Under the pieces are notes generated by a model, which saw only the letters and a program-made list of their open reading frames with translations, ran no database searches and had not been told where the DNA came from. Below are positions 10,164 to 23,900 of a stretch of DNA of 64,000 nucleotides, in pieces. Source of the DNA: Xenoacremonium recifei (taxonomy: Eukaryota; Ascomycota; Sordariomycetes; Hypocreales; Nectriaceae); the NCBI GenBank assembly GCA_012184525.1, contig WOFQ01000087.1, positions 1-64,000 of the forward strand, in the 5' to 3' direction. The position numbers were made by a program, and so were the translations under genes. Each line of letters begins with the position of its first letter. Position 1 is the first letter of the stretch.

Positions 10164-11356
10164 GAGGGACCTAGGGAGGGTAAAGATACGCTACTAGTTC
10201 CTTGTGATTTGCCGTCAGTCTCTTTGTCATTGGGCTCACAAACGCCTACCTGACCCAGCCGGGGAGAATGCAAACGCTCAATATGCGTTTCCGAAAAGCT
10301 CTTGTAGGGTAATTCCGGAACAACTGAGTATCTCTTCAGGGATACTGGAGAACATGTCAAATTGCGATTCCGTAATAAAGCCCCTCCCATATTCCGTTCA
10401 CGCTTTCTTTGAATGATTCGGTATGGGCTAGTGTGCTGGAACAAACCATGAGCGGCATGAACATAAGGATTAGATTGTAGCCGTCTGTATTTGGCGATGT
10501 GTTCAAAGAAGGACGAACTCTGCTTTAATTAGCCACAGTAAAAGATGGGCAGACCAAATTTCGAGACTGAGGTAATATTCTCAAATGCTTCAAGCAGCAG
10601 AGATGACCTCGGGGACGACTCAGATTAGTCTTTGACGTGGGCTTTAGTAGCTGTCATTCTCTTTGATCTAGTGTACTTTCTTTGGTCTTCTTTTCTTTTG
10701 GCGGGGTAGGCAATTGCAGAGCTTCGAATAGCACTTCATCTTATCCTGATAGAGTCTTAAACCTGATGTTTGTGAACCCACACTCGTTTGTCTTTGACAA
10801 CTGTGTTAATATTTAAATGAGGGAGTATAGGGAGTGGCGATGCTAGATTTTGTCGAGGGAGAGAAATTATTCCACGAGCTTATTAGCCAACACTAGGATA
10901 AGTATTAAATCTCACTGCAAACAGTGTCACCATACATAAGGAGGAGACAGAGGTTATTAATATAGGATGTAATAGAGACGCACCTGGTAGTTCCAGTGGT
11001 AGCTTCGTAAGCACTAGAATGCAAGGCCTATCTTTAATATATGTAGTAACACTTTTATTTCATGTTATGCCCTCAACCTCGGTGACTCAATAAAGCAGTA
11101 GCAAATTAGAAAAGCTATAGAGAGTAGGCATTAAGGTTTCGGTTTCTCATGACTACCAGTTCTGGACGTATCTTTAAAACGAATTTGGTTTAACAATCTG
11201 TAGGTACGCATCACTTCGTGTGAAGTCTAGTGGTATCAATGGCATATTCCACTGGCCAATACTTCCATAGAACCATGATCTATACACTGGACTTATTTAG
11301 ATGCCTATAGAGTGTCTGAAGTATGCAAGCTATAGAACAAGCCTCTGTATAGAGGC

Positions 11357-11586
11357 TCCATGGAGATATATCTCGGAAGGGAATGTTCTATAAAGGGTGT
11401 TAGAAAGATCCAGTCCATGGAGATATTCGGCATAGATAGTTTCTATGAAGAGACTAACAGTATGTATTCACTCCATGGAGATAATGTGTAGAGATAGCTT
11501 CTATGAGATACTGACAGTATGTGTTCACTCCATGGATATATATTCTTTGCTCAAGTATATCTTCTATGGAAACATGATTTCATTGA
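11357..11586. repeat. Degenerate 57-58 bp tandem repeat, four units
   Basis: Units begin with TCCATGGA at 11357, 11414, 11472 and 11529, a spacing of 57, 58 and 57 bp. Units two and three also share a segment like CTAACAGTATGTATTCAC and a following GATAG-TTCTATGA stretch. No reading frame is kept. A minisatellite of unknown origin. Confidence 0.75.
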
Positions 11587-13669
11587 GAGTGTTATAACCT
11601 AACGCATCATGCCATAATATACCAGCGACGTCGTCATGAAGCTAGGGGAGCAGCATATTATAGTCTACGAATATCTACATCTATTATACTATCGTCCTAA
11701 GAGTGAAAAACTTTCAGGGATTAATATAGTCACCGAAAGACCTAGCTATATTAACTCTACACCTCAGCTAGAAATATCATCCAAACCTCTTGCAGCGATA
11801 TTGCCATGTGAACATATATGGGTAACAATACATGTGAAGATAGAGGAGAGAAAGGACTATTCTCCTAACAGATAAATATCTGATCTTGGTAGGGTATGCA
11901 TAATCTCCAGGTGAGATCTTCTCAACTATAACTCAGGAGATCCATACTTGAGTCGCTTCTCCGTCAGTTCTGCTCTCGAGTCAGGTCTTTAACCTTGAAG
12001 ATGTTTCGTCCAGAAGCAAGACATTGAGTCATCTGTTACTTCTGTGACCGTAGACCTTAAATAACTCGCCCATTGTAATCGGGATTAGGGCCAATAAAGG
12101 AAACTCAGAGTTCTCTTGATAACTTCACGGTTAAAGCTCCATTACCCCGTCTCCGCTCCCAACAGTTTTATTCATCCTTTCATGCACACAAACCTGTAGT
12201 ACTATCGCAAACTATAATATGATTAGTATGAATAAACAAATAACGCTCTCTTGTTTCATGACCAAGCTCGACTGATCGACGCCGTGTTAATCAGTGACTG
12301 CGATGACGCAGAGTTAGACAGGAAGAAATACCTTAACATCATGACCCGTGCGAATGATACAGCACTGCCTTATACGCTATAGTATCATTAAAGCTGGTTT
12401 AATAGTCGGGACATCAAATCCTATTGGTGTTCTTTTCTTGCAAGTCTGATTTTATACTCGTCGATAGGCATGGACACTGAATACGGTGGCTTCACACAGG
12501 ATGTACAATCTTCGAAGCATGGAGAACTGTCATGCTCAGAAATTTACCACCCTCGCCGCCCATATTATTCCTGGTGTCTAAGTAGCAGAGCAATTTCGAA
12601 AATAACAGTACATTCAACGTAGTCAATAGTTTACTTCTTCGAACACGGCATCCAGTCACGTGATGCGAAGAGGTGTCGGACTTAAGGGTGGGTCAACGGT
12701 TAGTCCGATGAAATATGCACTTCAGGGACGGCGTCAAAGGCGTGAACTGTGCGATTGGATTGACTCGTTCAATTCAGCATATTGTTGCTTATGTGTTGCT
12801 TGTTGCGCGAGAAACGCTGCTACGGCCCCAGCCCCTTAGATTTCTGTCTTCCGGGGCGGACTATCCTTCTTCCGTCTGACAAGAGGAAATTTATTCCTCC
12901 TATGCCTCGGGCTTGACCCCCTAACCTTTTGAAGTCCCCTCTATTTTTAAGAAGCTTCATGAGGTGCTGGCCGTCTGATATGTGCTAACGAGTGTCTTTC
13001 CTGTCCCTCCTCCAGTCTTTCAGTTGTGCTGGAAGTATTTGTAACGTCAGCCGGAGATAAATGCGAAATTTCAGCTCATACGGCAGTTAAAGAGTTCGTT
13101 TTGGGTCGTCCAGGCGAACAAGGCTTTAGGTAATGGCCACACGAATCCCCAATTACAATCACGTCAATGTGACTAGCAACCATTAGCCTACTGCGGACTC
13201 TTGACAGAAACTCTCGCCCGTGAGAATCTTCTGTTCACAGATTTTCGGGGATAGGCCGGTAAGTTCCACCACCAACATAATCCGAATTTGAATTTGAATT
13301 CAGAATAGGCAAAGATGCCGACTGACTGCCATAATTCCAGGCTAGATTCCCCATTTATTATTGAGTGACCTGGTGGCAGGTGTTTTGCGTTGAGCTTTAC
13401 ATCACTTCATTGCCTCAAATATTTTTCACCCGCTATACTCCAAACGATAGAAGGTAATAAGCTAACCACTTATTTGAAAGGCGCCATTATTATTCACAAA
13501 GGTAACAGAAAGCTCAACACATATGGGAAATACGGAAGGTCTTATGAATAGGCACGTAGCAAGAGAAGGATAGGCAAGTATTATTGCAAGTATAGTAGCT
13601 CTACAAGTTAATCTCTCTGACTATTATATCAAGAATGAGGACCCTTACTGAAGGAAAGATCAATTACTT

Positions 13670-14000
13670 ATTCTCCATAGATATAAGTATTTAGAGACCA
13701 ATCTATATTAATAAATATATAAGATAGCCGAGACTCTATGGGGACTAAACCATCGAAACCAACCTATGGAGAAAGATTAATTCATGGGAATCAATTTATA
13801 AAAATCAATACACAGTGGTTATTCCATAGAAACCTAACCCATGGGGATAAACCTATATGATATATAATCCATGGAGGTGCATATATAGGGTTATAGGCCA
13901 TAGAGACTAGTCTATGGAAATTAGTATTTAGAATTATAATTTAAAATAAGTAATCTATAGGAGGAAGTCTATAGAAACTGATACATAGAGACCGTTCTCT
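13670..14000. repeat. Short-period repeat around C(C/T)AT(A/G)GA
   Basis: At least ten near-copies of a core such as TCCATAGA, CTATGGAG, CCATGGGG or TCTATGGAA recur every roughly 14-40 bases in an AT-rich background. The core resembles the TCCATGGA unit start of the minisatellite 2 kb to the left, suggesting related decayed sequence. Boundaries are approximate. Confidence 0.5.
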
Positions 14001-16796
14001 TTTGCCAAACCTTAAAGAGCAACCTATCAGTTAATCCATACATACTAGTATATATTGACGCAATCAATCAAGGTCAACTTATAGAGACGAATCCACAAAC
14101 AAGCCTGGAGTACGCCTCTCAGGCAAGCTATTCGCGGGACCTCTGCCGATTAGTGCTGAAGGGTGTTGCAACACTGCATAATAGTCTCGAGCCACGTTCG
14201 TCGAGTTCTTATTTCAACATGGAAATAGCCAATGGCTGCTTCCTGCATGTATCCTGCTCTTTCCAAGCTCAATGATCCACATATGGACCGAGTTAACTTT
14301 TTTTCGCCGCAGCCGCTTGCTAGCCACAATGGGGATGTTAAAAGTCTCGCTTTAAACAGCTAACTTCCCTAACGTCTTCTCGTAGTTAAAGTCACCCATC
14401 TGCCGACATTCAATCCGAATAATGTGCCACTGTCGGAAGTTCTGACTGGAATCATGGTAAAACAACTAGATGTCAAAGCGTCTGCAATGTCCATCAGATT
14501 GGCGAATTCGTAGTCACTTTGTACCGGCAGCCTATTTAATTGAATGGCAACTCCAAGTTGTGCGATGGCGGAAACGTGTCCCGTGTATCACAACCTCACA
14601 ACCTCGAATAATAAAGGTTTATATGGTCATTGTATTGGAGCTCTATATACTTCATTGTATACACTTCACCTCCTTACTCTTTTAGCTTACAAACTCTCTG
14701 ACATCCTAACTCGACAACGTGTGGACTAGCAGACGAGTGTATCCTGAGCCACTTTCAATCACTTTCAATAGAGTGTTTTTCCAGCGTTGACTCTTATCTT
14801 AACGCCATACAGGCGTCTGAAGCCAGTAGTTAAAACTTCAGAATCTGACGCAAGGAAAGATAGTGATGGCTCGCGTCTTACTCAACATCTGATGACGTTA
14901 GTTAGCTTTACGTTTGATCATGTCAATTTCTTATACCTTGGCACCGGTGAAGTCTACTTTCGATTTCCGAATCCAATAATAGACGATGACGGCATATATT
15001 GATTTGTGGTGAAGCTTAGCGCTAGGAGCAAATCAGCGTATTGAATGTATCTGGTGGTCAAGTGATACAGAGTTATCAAGTAGTCACCTTTTCTGACAAA
15101 TTCCTCCAAAAATATAACAATAGAACTACCTATAAAAGCCTTCTGGTAGCTGTTACTACTATGTGAAGACCTTGACACTTCGGGGGCCAGTAGCAAGTCT
15201 CGCCGAGCATCAAAATACCCCGATGTTTCAGCGCACGTACCATACAAAAGCCATCTACCAACTTTAGATCTGAATCAAAATCACGAACCCAGAGGCAGTA
15301 GTTTTGTCAGGTTCAACGTATATGTCAAAGGATTATTGGGTTCATTTAAGGTCAACATGTCATATCTCGAGATTCTTTCACTCTCTGGACGATCCCTTAA
15401 TTGCAATCACGGCATCGGTTCTCTGCCGTCGAGAGGCAGATATATCATTTTATCCCTATGGCCTGATCTTATTTTCCCAAGTCACAGTTTTGTGTGAATT
15501 GAAGATGAGACTTGACTTCTGGGATTTTCTTTGAGCAGAGCTACTGCAGACTGGGTCCTAAAGGTCTCATTCTCAAGTGGAAAACCCCACCAGCTGCTCA
15601 AACGAAAACATCGTCATTATTCCGACTGATAATGAGCATACCATATTTTCTGCGAGATTGGTCCCTTGTCCGAACTCTACAACGGGTCAAGAAGTAGCTA
15701 AAGCGGCCGAAAATTGAGTGCCATAGGGTCAAAGGCAGAAGGCTCCGTTCCTGGAAGTGAACGCAATAAGGTGCCAGATGTATTACGCGAAGCTGCTACG
15801 GTTGTGTCAATCACAAACTGCCATCTCCCAAATATCAAGAAGAGTTTAGAATGCTTCGGAATTTTGAAAAAGATTTCCTATTAGGCCAATATTTATCTCT
15901 TTCGTCGACTCCTTTCCTGACCAGGCTTGAGAACATTACGGTAATAGGCACAGTATTCTCCCTGTACTGTAGATTGTGATGTTTCCACAGCAATACCCAC
16001 CACTTTCCTGACAGATTCGAGGCTACGAAAGGTGGCTGTGTCACAAGCAGCTGTGCTCTTTGTTGTGTAGAGCCTACGCCCCTGAGGAGGTTGAGGAAGA
16101 CGAGTTTTGACGGTATCTCGAAATAGCGAGATGGATAACACTCCCATAAAATGGTTCATCCGCTGCATTTGAGCTTTGGCTGTACAACCGTCGTATCGTT
16201 GTTGAAAGTCCACAGAGCGCTGGATGATGATATCAACTAGAAAACAGCGTTTCTACTCACACAGCATTTCTAGATAGATGAGGGACTCTACAAGGTGAGT
16301 ATATGTGTTCAGAAATATCTCTGTAGGTGGATATGAGCAATACGCCCGATTTGTCGACTGATGTCTCGATCTACGCATGCTTCAGGTGACATGAGTGATA
16401 GCTGTTCATCTCAGTCAGTACGATGTTTCTCCTGAACAGCAACGAGTTCGAGATTGAATTCCTGTGATTAAAAGCCCGGAAATGGCTGGATTGTATACCT
16501 GCAGCCTGTTGTACTAAAGTGGTTCTCACGGCATCGGATGCCAGTTTCCTGGCAGTAGAACAGTGACTCATCCGAGCCAAATGATTGCTATTGCGAAAGA
16601 GAATACACAAATACTATCTTCAGAATTCCTAATCTGTGTGTAATTTGCTAGTGAAACAATTGGCGCAAGTGTACTAAAATAACTAATTCCTTAAGGCTTT
16701 TCGGTTTAATAATCTAGCTCTACAATATATATGTTTAATAGGTATAATACCCTTGACATCCACTCTCTGGGTTACTATTACTAAATCCCTCAGCCA

Positions 16797-17900
16797 CTAT
16801 GACTGTTCTAGGTTATAAATAATACTCGGAGGCCCTTGATGTTGTGTTAACGCAGACATCATCGCCTTCAAAAAGGAATCACAGCCATCAGCCTTTATCT
16901 GCTCGATCGCATTTGGCCCACCCCTGGATACGACAAATTGCTGCAACACCTGCTTGCTGGCCTCCTCACCCCCCTGTCCCCCATTGCCATCCCATTCAAT
17001 CGAGATATTGGCTTTGGACGCCAAGTCTGGAATCAGTTGCAGCTTTTTGACTGCAAGGTCCATTTTGATGAAGCCATGTGAAACTGGTCGACCATCTTTG
17101 ATTGACCTGTCAGAACACTTAGTGAGAGAACCATAGATTGAATTTAGGATATTCCTACCGGAATAGTAGTACCAGGGTAGGAGAAGTCTTCGCAACAACT
17201 TCCTTTAAGCATAGAGCTAGTGCATTAGCTCTTGAGATCGGTCCTGCAGACTTCTGTGTCGTATACTTAGTTAACTGTAAATCCTACACCAAATGACGAA
17301 ACTTACCTGAGGGTTTCTCCCCTTTTGCTGGAATGAAGATACCCCATCCGACCAGAGCCATGTGGTGTTTTCTGGCTTATTCTGGACTATGACTCCTTCG
17401 GGTAGGAAAATGGCGCCAGATTTCGAGCTGGAATCAATCAACACACCGGTTTGATTGCACCGCGCTAGGCGATGGTTGCCAACGGCGTGAAATTCAAAGT
17501 CGAAGAGTCCGGGGTGTGTGTCATTGAGGGTCTTGACCACTTTCAATGCAAAAGAGGTGCATCGCCCTGTCTTGGAGTTCCACGTTCGTGCTATGTCCCC
17601 GTTGTCGATATCTTCCTCTTGGGGTCGGCAGTTCTTATACTCGCGCAGCGCTGATGGATAAGTGACACAATCCTAGTGCGTCTTTCCCAGATGCTTCATG
17701 ATACATTGTACCATAGTAAATGACGTATAAGGTCCGTCGGAGAAAACATTCTGCCATGCTCCGTTTGCTAGGTCAAGTGGTATTGATTCGGCCGCATCTC
17801 TCGCGTCGTCAAACGGTTCATCTGCCATAGCTTCGTATATAGTCGGTATCTGCAGGACGGTTGCTAACAGACCAGCTCGAAGGGTAGTTGAAGATGTCAA
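16797..17900 (-). pseudogene. Unidentified spliced gene with possible Cys-His-Asp triad
   Basis: The 3' part is coherent. An exon ending at 17307 joins 17253-17159 and then 17106-16797 through introns of 53 nt (17254-17306, with a TTAACTAAG branch-like site) and 52 nt (17107-17158), and the phases agree through to the stop. The protein reads TWNSKTGRCTSFALKVV, GNHRLARC, VLIDSSSKSGA, SRANALALCLKEVVAKT and ANISIEWDGNGGQ in order. The spacing Cys...His...Asp (GRC, GNH, LID) recalls papain-fold/transglutaminase-like enzymes, but this is only an inference and I cannot name the family. Upstream, an in-frame TAG at about 17674 separates MKHLGKTH from DCVTYPSALREYKNC. It is either a nonsense mutation or removed with a 39-nt intron that would be unusually short. 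A possible start is the ATG at 17828; the true 5' end is not resolved. Confidence 0.45.
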
Positions 17901-20900
17901 GAAGGTAGAACAGAAGACAGGAGCGAAGAATGCTTAGAGTACGGTCGATTCGGCTAATTGTCGGAAACCTTGACGTGCAGTCACTGACTAACAATACCTG
18001 GTGGCGCCTACCTCTTCTGCTTGAGACTTGAACTCGAACGGTAGTCCATCCTGAATGTGGGGCGGCTCTCTTGATGTCTTGTTCTACCCATTTCGCGATT
18101 TGATGCCTCGTGTGCACATTTCTCGGGTGGGCTACCGCTCACTGCCGGTGGCAAGTTCTATTTCTCCTGGTTTCCTCAATTCTTATTAACATCATACGGC
18201 CCCTCATATTCCCATAATAACTTGCGGCAATAGCCCTTCTGATTATCTTTACGACCTCGGGCGCGCCAGGTTTGTTACCCATGTCTCTGTTGCATGCAAT
18301 CTTGTAATACAGAGAAGAAAACATAGAAAATACTGCCGACGTTCATTATGATACCCCTCTTGTCGCGCTCATAGTTACGTGACTAGAGATCAAAGGAGGT
18401 TTAGTCTTAGGGAAGACTCACAGGTTGGCGGCATCAGCGAGAGTATTGAAAGCGTTTCCCGCTTGGAAAATATCTCTCTGTAGGGCCGAACTCGGGCAAC
18501 GATATTATGGCCCTGCGAACCGAATCTGAGTTTTATGTGCAAGTGAGCTTTCAATCCACTGTCAAGAGCATTAAGTAATAACCTCTGGCATTTCTTACTC
18601 GTCCCGCTTCCCCTGTCTTCGAGACCGCCGATGTTTCTTGAACAATTCGCGCATAACGAGGGCAAAAGGACATGACTATGGTTTAATAAGATTCCACTTA
18701 GCAATGTTGCATTGAACTTCCACAAAATGAGTGACCTGATGCTGAGCTTTCTTAAAAGGTTATGTGGTATCGCGACCGTGATTTTCAACGAAATCTTATA
18801 GTGCCAGTTCAAGCCTTGTTGAATTGGATTTCAACATCGGGAACCTAAGGACAGAAATTAAATCGCCGTGGCTATTTAAATTGAAGCTGTAGGCAGCGCA
18901 TACCTCTTATTTAGAATTATCGCACTTCCTACAGGCGGCACATCGCGCGGTTGCAGGGTGCGGATCAACTCTCAAGTGGTGAAGAGTTGTAATAAATGGA
19001 CCCGGAGATGAGGCCGTGACGGATAGTTTTTGAGATATTGTTCTGGTCTGAGGCGTGTCATAGCACAAGGATCTGCTTACATTGTTATTGACTCCGTATT
19101 GGTCTGTTTTCTATATAGGAAGAGCTATTAACTTATCGTCGTCGTTAACATAGCCCCGTGACTCAATTTCAATTATTATTCGCAATCAAGATCTTGGTAT
19201 TGATGGGAAAGTATGGTGCCTGGTGGGGAGGCTCTCAGTTAAGACCAAGAGTCGTAACACTGGCTCAAAACGAATAAAAGCATCCAGCTGAAAAACGAAG
19301 CGGCATGTCTGTCTTGTACGCAAACACAGTGTACCTCGTAATAGTGCGTATCATATAGAAATTCGGAAAGGAAAGATGCGTCAATCTAAGAAGATGTTTT
19401 AAAAGCACTCTTTATCTCGCATATGCCATAGTCCAACAGAATCCCGATCATGTTCCATAGCACTGGGCCTTTGAATACCCTCGATTGTTGAGGGACTAAG
19501 TACCTAAAAATACCAGAATCTGCCGCGCTGTATTTAATATGGATGTTGAAGGTTATTGAGCTTGGAAACATACTGCCGAAATGATAATCTAGCCGTCGAA
19601 TTATACTGGAATGAAACCGAGTGGCGAAGTATGATAAAAGTCCCCTTTAATAGTTGCAATAAGAACAATTAGGTTCTAAGGAGCTTGAGAGGATTCAAAT
19701 GGCTTTGGCTCTTTTGAGATATTCCAATGAAGGCATTGTAGATATATCACGAAGTAGCAACCAGAAGTAAGACGCCGCCAATGCTTAACAGGCATATCCT
19801 TAATTTACTTCAGAAGGACTTGTTGATATTCTGACGTACCCAGGATATCCTTATTTTCAGCCTACCTCTTCATTAGGTCTCTTTTGTCGAGATGATAACG
19901 AGTTAGGAACTTTGCAAATCGAGGACAGGTGGGGGCCTTCTTTCGGACACGCGTCGACTTCGGTCTCTTCTGTATGTTTCAGAAGTCCGTAAGGAATTTT
20001 TCTTGCAACTACCATACGAGAGAAAGTTCTCTGACTAGCATCCTTAGCTGCTTTCAATAGTAATTAGCCATTGTCAAGATGACAATCTACCGTGAGACTA
20101 GAGAAGGGGACTCGCGTTACGGCATCGACGAGTTAGCTCGCCAATAGGTACGTTATACGGAGTGGGCTCAAGGATCTATTACAGAACTTCTCTATATTAC
20201 GACTATTTTATATTTTATGCCTACATTTGGCTTTCGCCCGGCGAACGAGAGACATCGCCTTTCCTTCCGTGCTCTCCCGCAACTACTTGCCATCCTTTCG
20301 GTAAGGTTCAAATTAACCGTCCTGGGGAATCTTTTTGAGCATAAAACTTCTGTCTAGTGACCAGAACCTCCGTGCATGTCAAAGACTCTAGGGCGGAGTA
20401 TTTGCTCATTTTTCCTTCTTTTTGGCTCCGAGACATAGGGCTTGTCTTAGTGCTAATATTCACATTCGAACTTCAGCGTCTACTTGATTTGACCTTCATG
20501 TATTGATTAACATTAACATACATACAAAGGTCATGCGTGAGTATAAATGACGGTGTGGCACGCTTCTTAGTGTCCTTGCTAGTTCAAAATCTCATTTCAT
20601 CCTCTGTCAGCTTTCCCGATCTTCGCAAGATCATCCCATCTCCTTACCCAAGGCCTATGGTCTCGAGGAAACTAGCAAGGTGCAAGCCAATTTGGTAGGT
20701 TTTATTTCAAGAAATAGCTCCTCGAAACGGTCTCAGACAAATATCATGAGATTTTCAGAAGTGGTATGGACACTACTATCACAAGTATTGCATATAAATT
20801 GTTTGTTTCTCATATCAAAGTTGCCTTTGTCAGGGCTGGGGATGTGAATTGTCACCTCCCAGGCGATGGATATCGCGATTGGTAGTGTTTTGCAGTTTCT

Positions 20901-23900
20901 TTATTACTACTGACAACTACGACTGTAGGACTATATCTACGGCAACATTATAGAGAGTCATCCGAGACCGTCCCGTCAAAGTGTGTAGGAAGACCTTTAA
21001 GTGAGTAGCGCCATCGGAAGCTGGTCTTCAGCATCCCTTTTCTCTCAGCACACTTTCAGACTAGAAGTAGGGTATGGAGATACCATTAATACTCTTCGTC
21101 GCGGAAGAGCTGAAAACGCTTGCAATGCATGTTCTGGAATCCGATCTATTCCACCTGCCGTATCTAGAATTAGGGTACCTCAGACACAGAGGCAAAACTA
21201 CCATACTTAGTACGATGGGCCTAGGATCAGCATCAAAATAAGTAGAGATCGGAGTTTTATTGCAAGGACTCTGTAGATCTAACGACAGAAAGTGCGTTGG
21301 GTCTCAGAAAAGCTTTGGCGAGGGGTGAGCTAATCTGTTCTCGGGGTTTGTCAGCGCAACTCGCAAGCATTTGTATCTATGCGGACATCATCACCCTTAA
21401 CTGCAAGCGACGGCATAGACTAGCTGTAGAGAGACAGGAAGTTGGGGGTGACAAGAAGTAATTGTTTTGGGATTGACGAGCTGAGAGCACCGGTGTTGAT
21501 GTGTTGACTGGAGATAACCCTAAGATGCAAGCCTCTCGCCTATCTTCATTCGTCTTCTAATGATATCATTTCAATAATGACCACGACTGTCTTAACTAGT
21601 AAGAGTCCCATGTGGCCGTGGAGATGATCATTCAAGTCCAATCAATGCTTCTGGCAAATCTCTCCGTAAGTTCGCAAGCCGATCATCTAATACCGGTTAT
21701 CTAAAACTAAGAGGAAAAGTGGCTAAGTTGACTGTCTATAGAAACACGCCGGCCACGTGAAGCTTCAACGCACAAGCACTGGCTATATAAACACAGATGC
21801 TATTGGTTTCTAGTCCTCTTGTATTCCTTATCGCACCCCAGGATTAATCGAGATTGAATTTCGATATGCTGTGCTGTTCTGACTCAGTGCGCCAGATTAT
21901 CTGTCCCCAATCGAAGATAGCAAGGAAGGTTTCGCGGTGACAGGTGGGGCATGACTAATACACCCCGTAGTTGCGTAAGCTGTGGGACTGAGCACTGTGA
22001 TGGGCGATGGTTTCCGGTCAGCAAGATCTTGAACTGGGTACCAAAAACCTCAATGACAAGAATTGAGGGTTAGGATATTGGCCAGTCATATCCACCAAGA
22101 TTAATGTCACTTTACTCATTTTGTTATATGTATGTATAGCGGCATGCCCCCATAAGGAGCTTCACTTTATTTAAATATCTGTCCATAAGAATCCTATAGC
22201 TGTTAAAGGGTAACTGTATTCTGTATTAATTATATATATATAAGAATATTTATTCCTATTATTAACCTAAAAATTTAATTCTCTTAGATCTTAATAGCAG
22301 AGTTATATATAAACTATTTAATATAAGCTTCCGCTCTGTAAATATATATATTTACCTATAAAGTATTCTCTTGCGCTCTGAGATAGTAGTTTTAACCTAG
22401 AAAAGGGTTTATGAATATATAGAAAGAGATAGATTAATTAGTAAGGTCGATATTAAAAGGCACTTATAATTTTTTTAAGGCCGATGAGTTTTATGTGCTC
22501 AGGCCCAGTCCGAGACTTAAAATAAAGCAGCAGTAGGTTCTAGGGCATGCCTAAACCTTATATAGTATCGCAATCGTTGCGGTCATTAATACCGGCATGG
22601 AAAGGTTGAAATTGCTAACGTTTAGTAACGGAATTGAGCAGAACTTGTATAGTTCTAAGATAACAGTGAGACCTAATAGCCTTGAGCCTGCTTACCACCT
22701 GTATCCTTATCACGAGATCCCGCTTAGATGGAGAGATAATCTTAAAATTATCAAACTGCTTCAAATTGCGGCATGAAACGTCGCTCGCAAGTAGGGTATT
22801 ACAGACTTGTTTATGGAATTGTGGTATACCTTTTTTCAGAGTTCGGAGTTAGAAGTGTCACTTTAGCACACCGGCTTCGAGAACTGTATGGCTTTGGGAG
22901 TAAGTAGTTGAGATACATACGCCTTTTTAGGACAGAATGCAGGCTTGAAGGGTCACAGTGTCCATATTCAAGTAGTGGTAGCCAATGGTGAAGTATTGCT
23001 TGTCCTTGGCGAATGTGGGGAGGTAAAGGAGCATGATATCTCCTTGATCGATCTCGAATGGGCAGTCCTTGAGGCTCTCCTATTCCTTCGTTGCGTTTTC
23101 GTCCGACTTCATAGCTACTGTTTAGAGACGTAAGAGCGAGTAACCTAGGGTACCTAACGTTGAAGTGCCCTGCAGACCCGGGAAGCCCTTTCTTCTAGAG
23201 TTTCTTATCCCTAGAAACCACGATAGTGCGCTTAAAGGTCAATTAGTTAACCCATCCCGGAAGGGGGAAGAGGACAGTGATGCCTGGGACTACCTGATCC
23301 TCAAGATATGGGGGCAAGATCCAGAAGCATAGACGAACTTACATAACCTTTCGGCGATTTGAATACATTTGGCCGACTCTTTGGCGTCCTAATGCCTATT
23401 TTGATTAGATGAGTTGATATTTTAGCAGAGCTCACGAGGGTATAATATACTGTATCGTTTTTCGATCTCCCGCTGGATACAGCCCTGTCTTATTTAATAC
23501 CCTGGATCGGGGAGTCAGGAGGACTATAGACAGGTTTCTGCATTAGCTTCACAGAGCCTACAGAGTATGAGAATACTGATATTCACTTCGTTTCAGAAAC
23601 TATATCTTACTTCTACTCTAATAAGAGTATCTATACTAAAGTCATCGGCGTGCTGCTCCAGATATCAGTAGGGAGAGTCTTCCTCCTTGCCTTAAGCTGT
23701 AGCAGGCTCTGCAGTTTTGTTACATGAAATTATTTAATCTTTAATCTAAGCTCAGCGACCATTTTGGGTTTCGTCATAGTTACATAATTAACCTCCTGTT
23801 CAAATGCGGATCTCAGTCACTCCTATAGCTCTTAGGAGACCTTGCTACAGAGAAATAACGCTCTCAGGCCGTCATCAGATAAGACTTCATCTTGAAACCA

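Larger units (their letters stand above)
10164..16796. other. 6.6-kb gene-poor region
   Basis: No frame longer than about 110 codons and none with recognisable content on either strand. The sequence is moderately AT-rich and includes two repeat blocks annotated separately (11357-11586, 13670-14000). No tRNA-like cloverleaf or transposase motif was recognised. Confidence 0.55.

Noticed and set aside
10106..10444. 112-codon minus-strand frame at the 3' end of the regulator
   Set aside because: It overlaps the clearly coding end of the Zn2Cys6 gene and shows no family features.
18390..18812. 140-codon minus-strand frame
   Set aside because: No recognisable family, no splice neighbours, and composition typical of chance frames.
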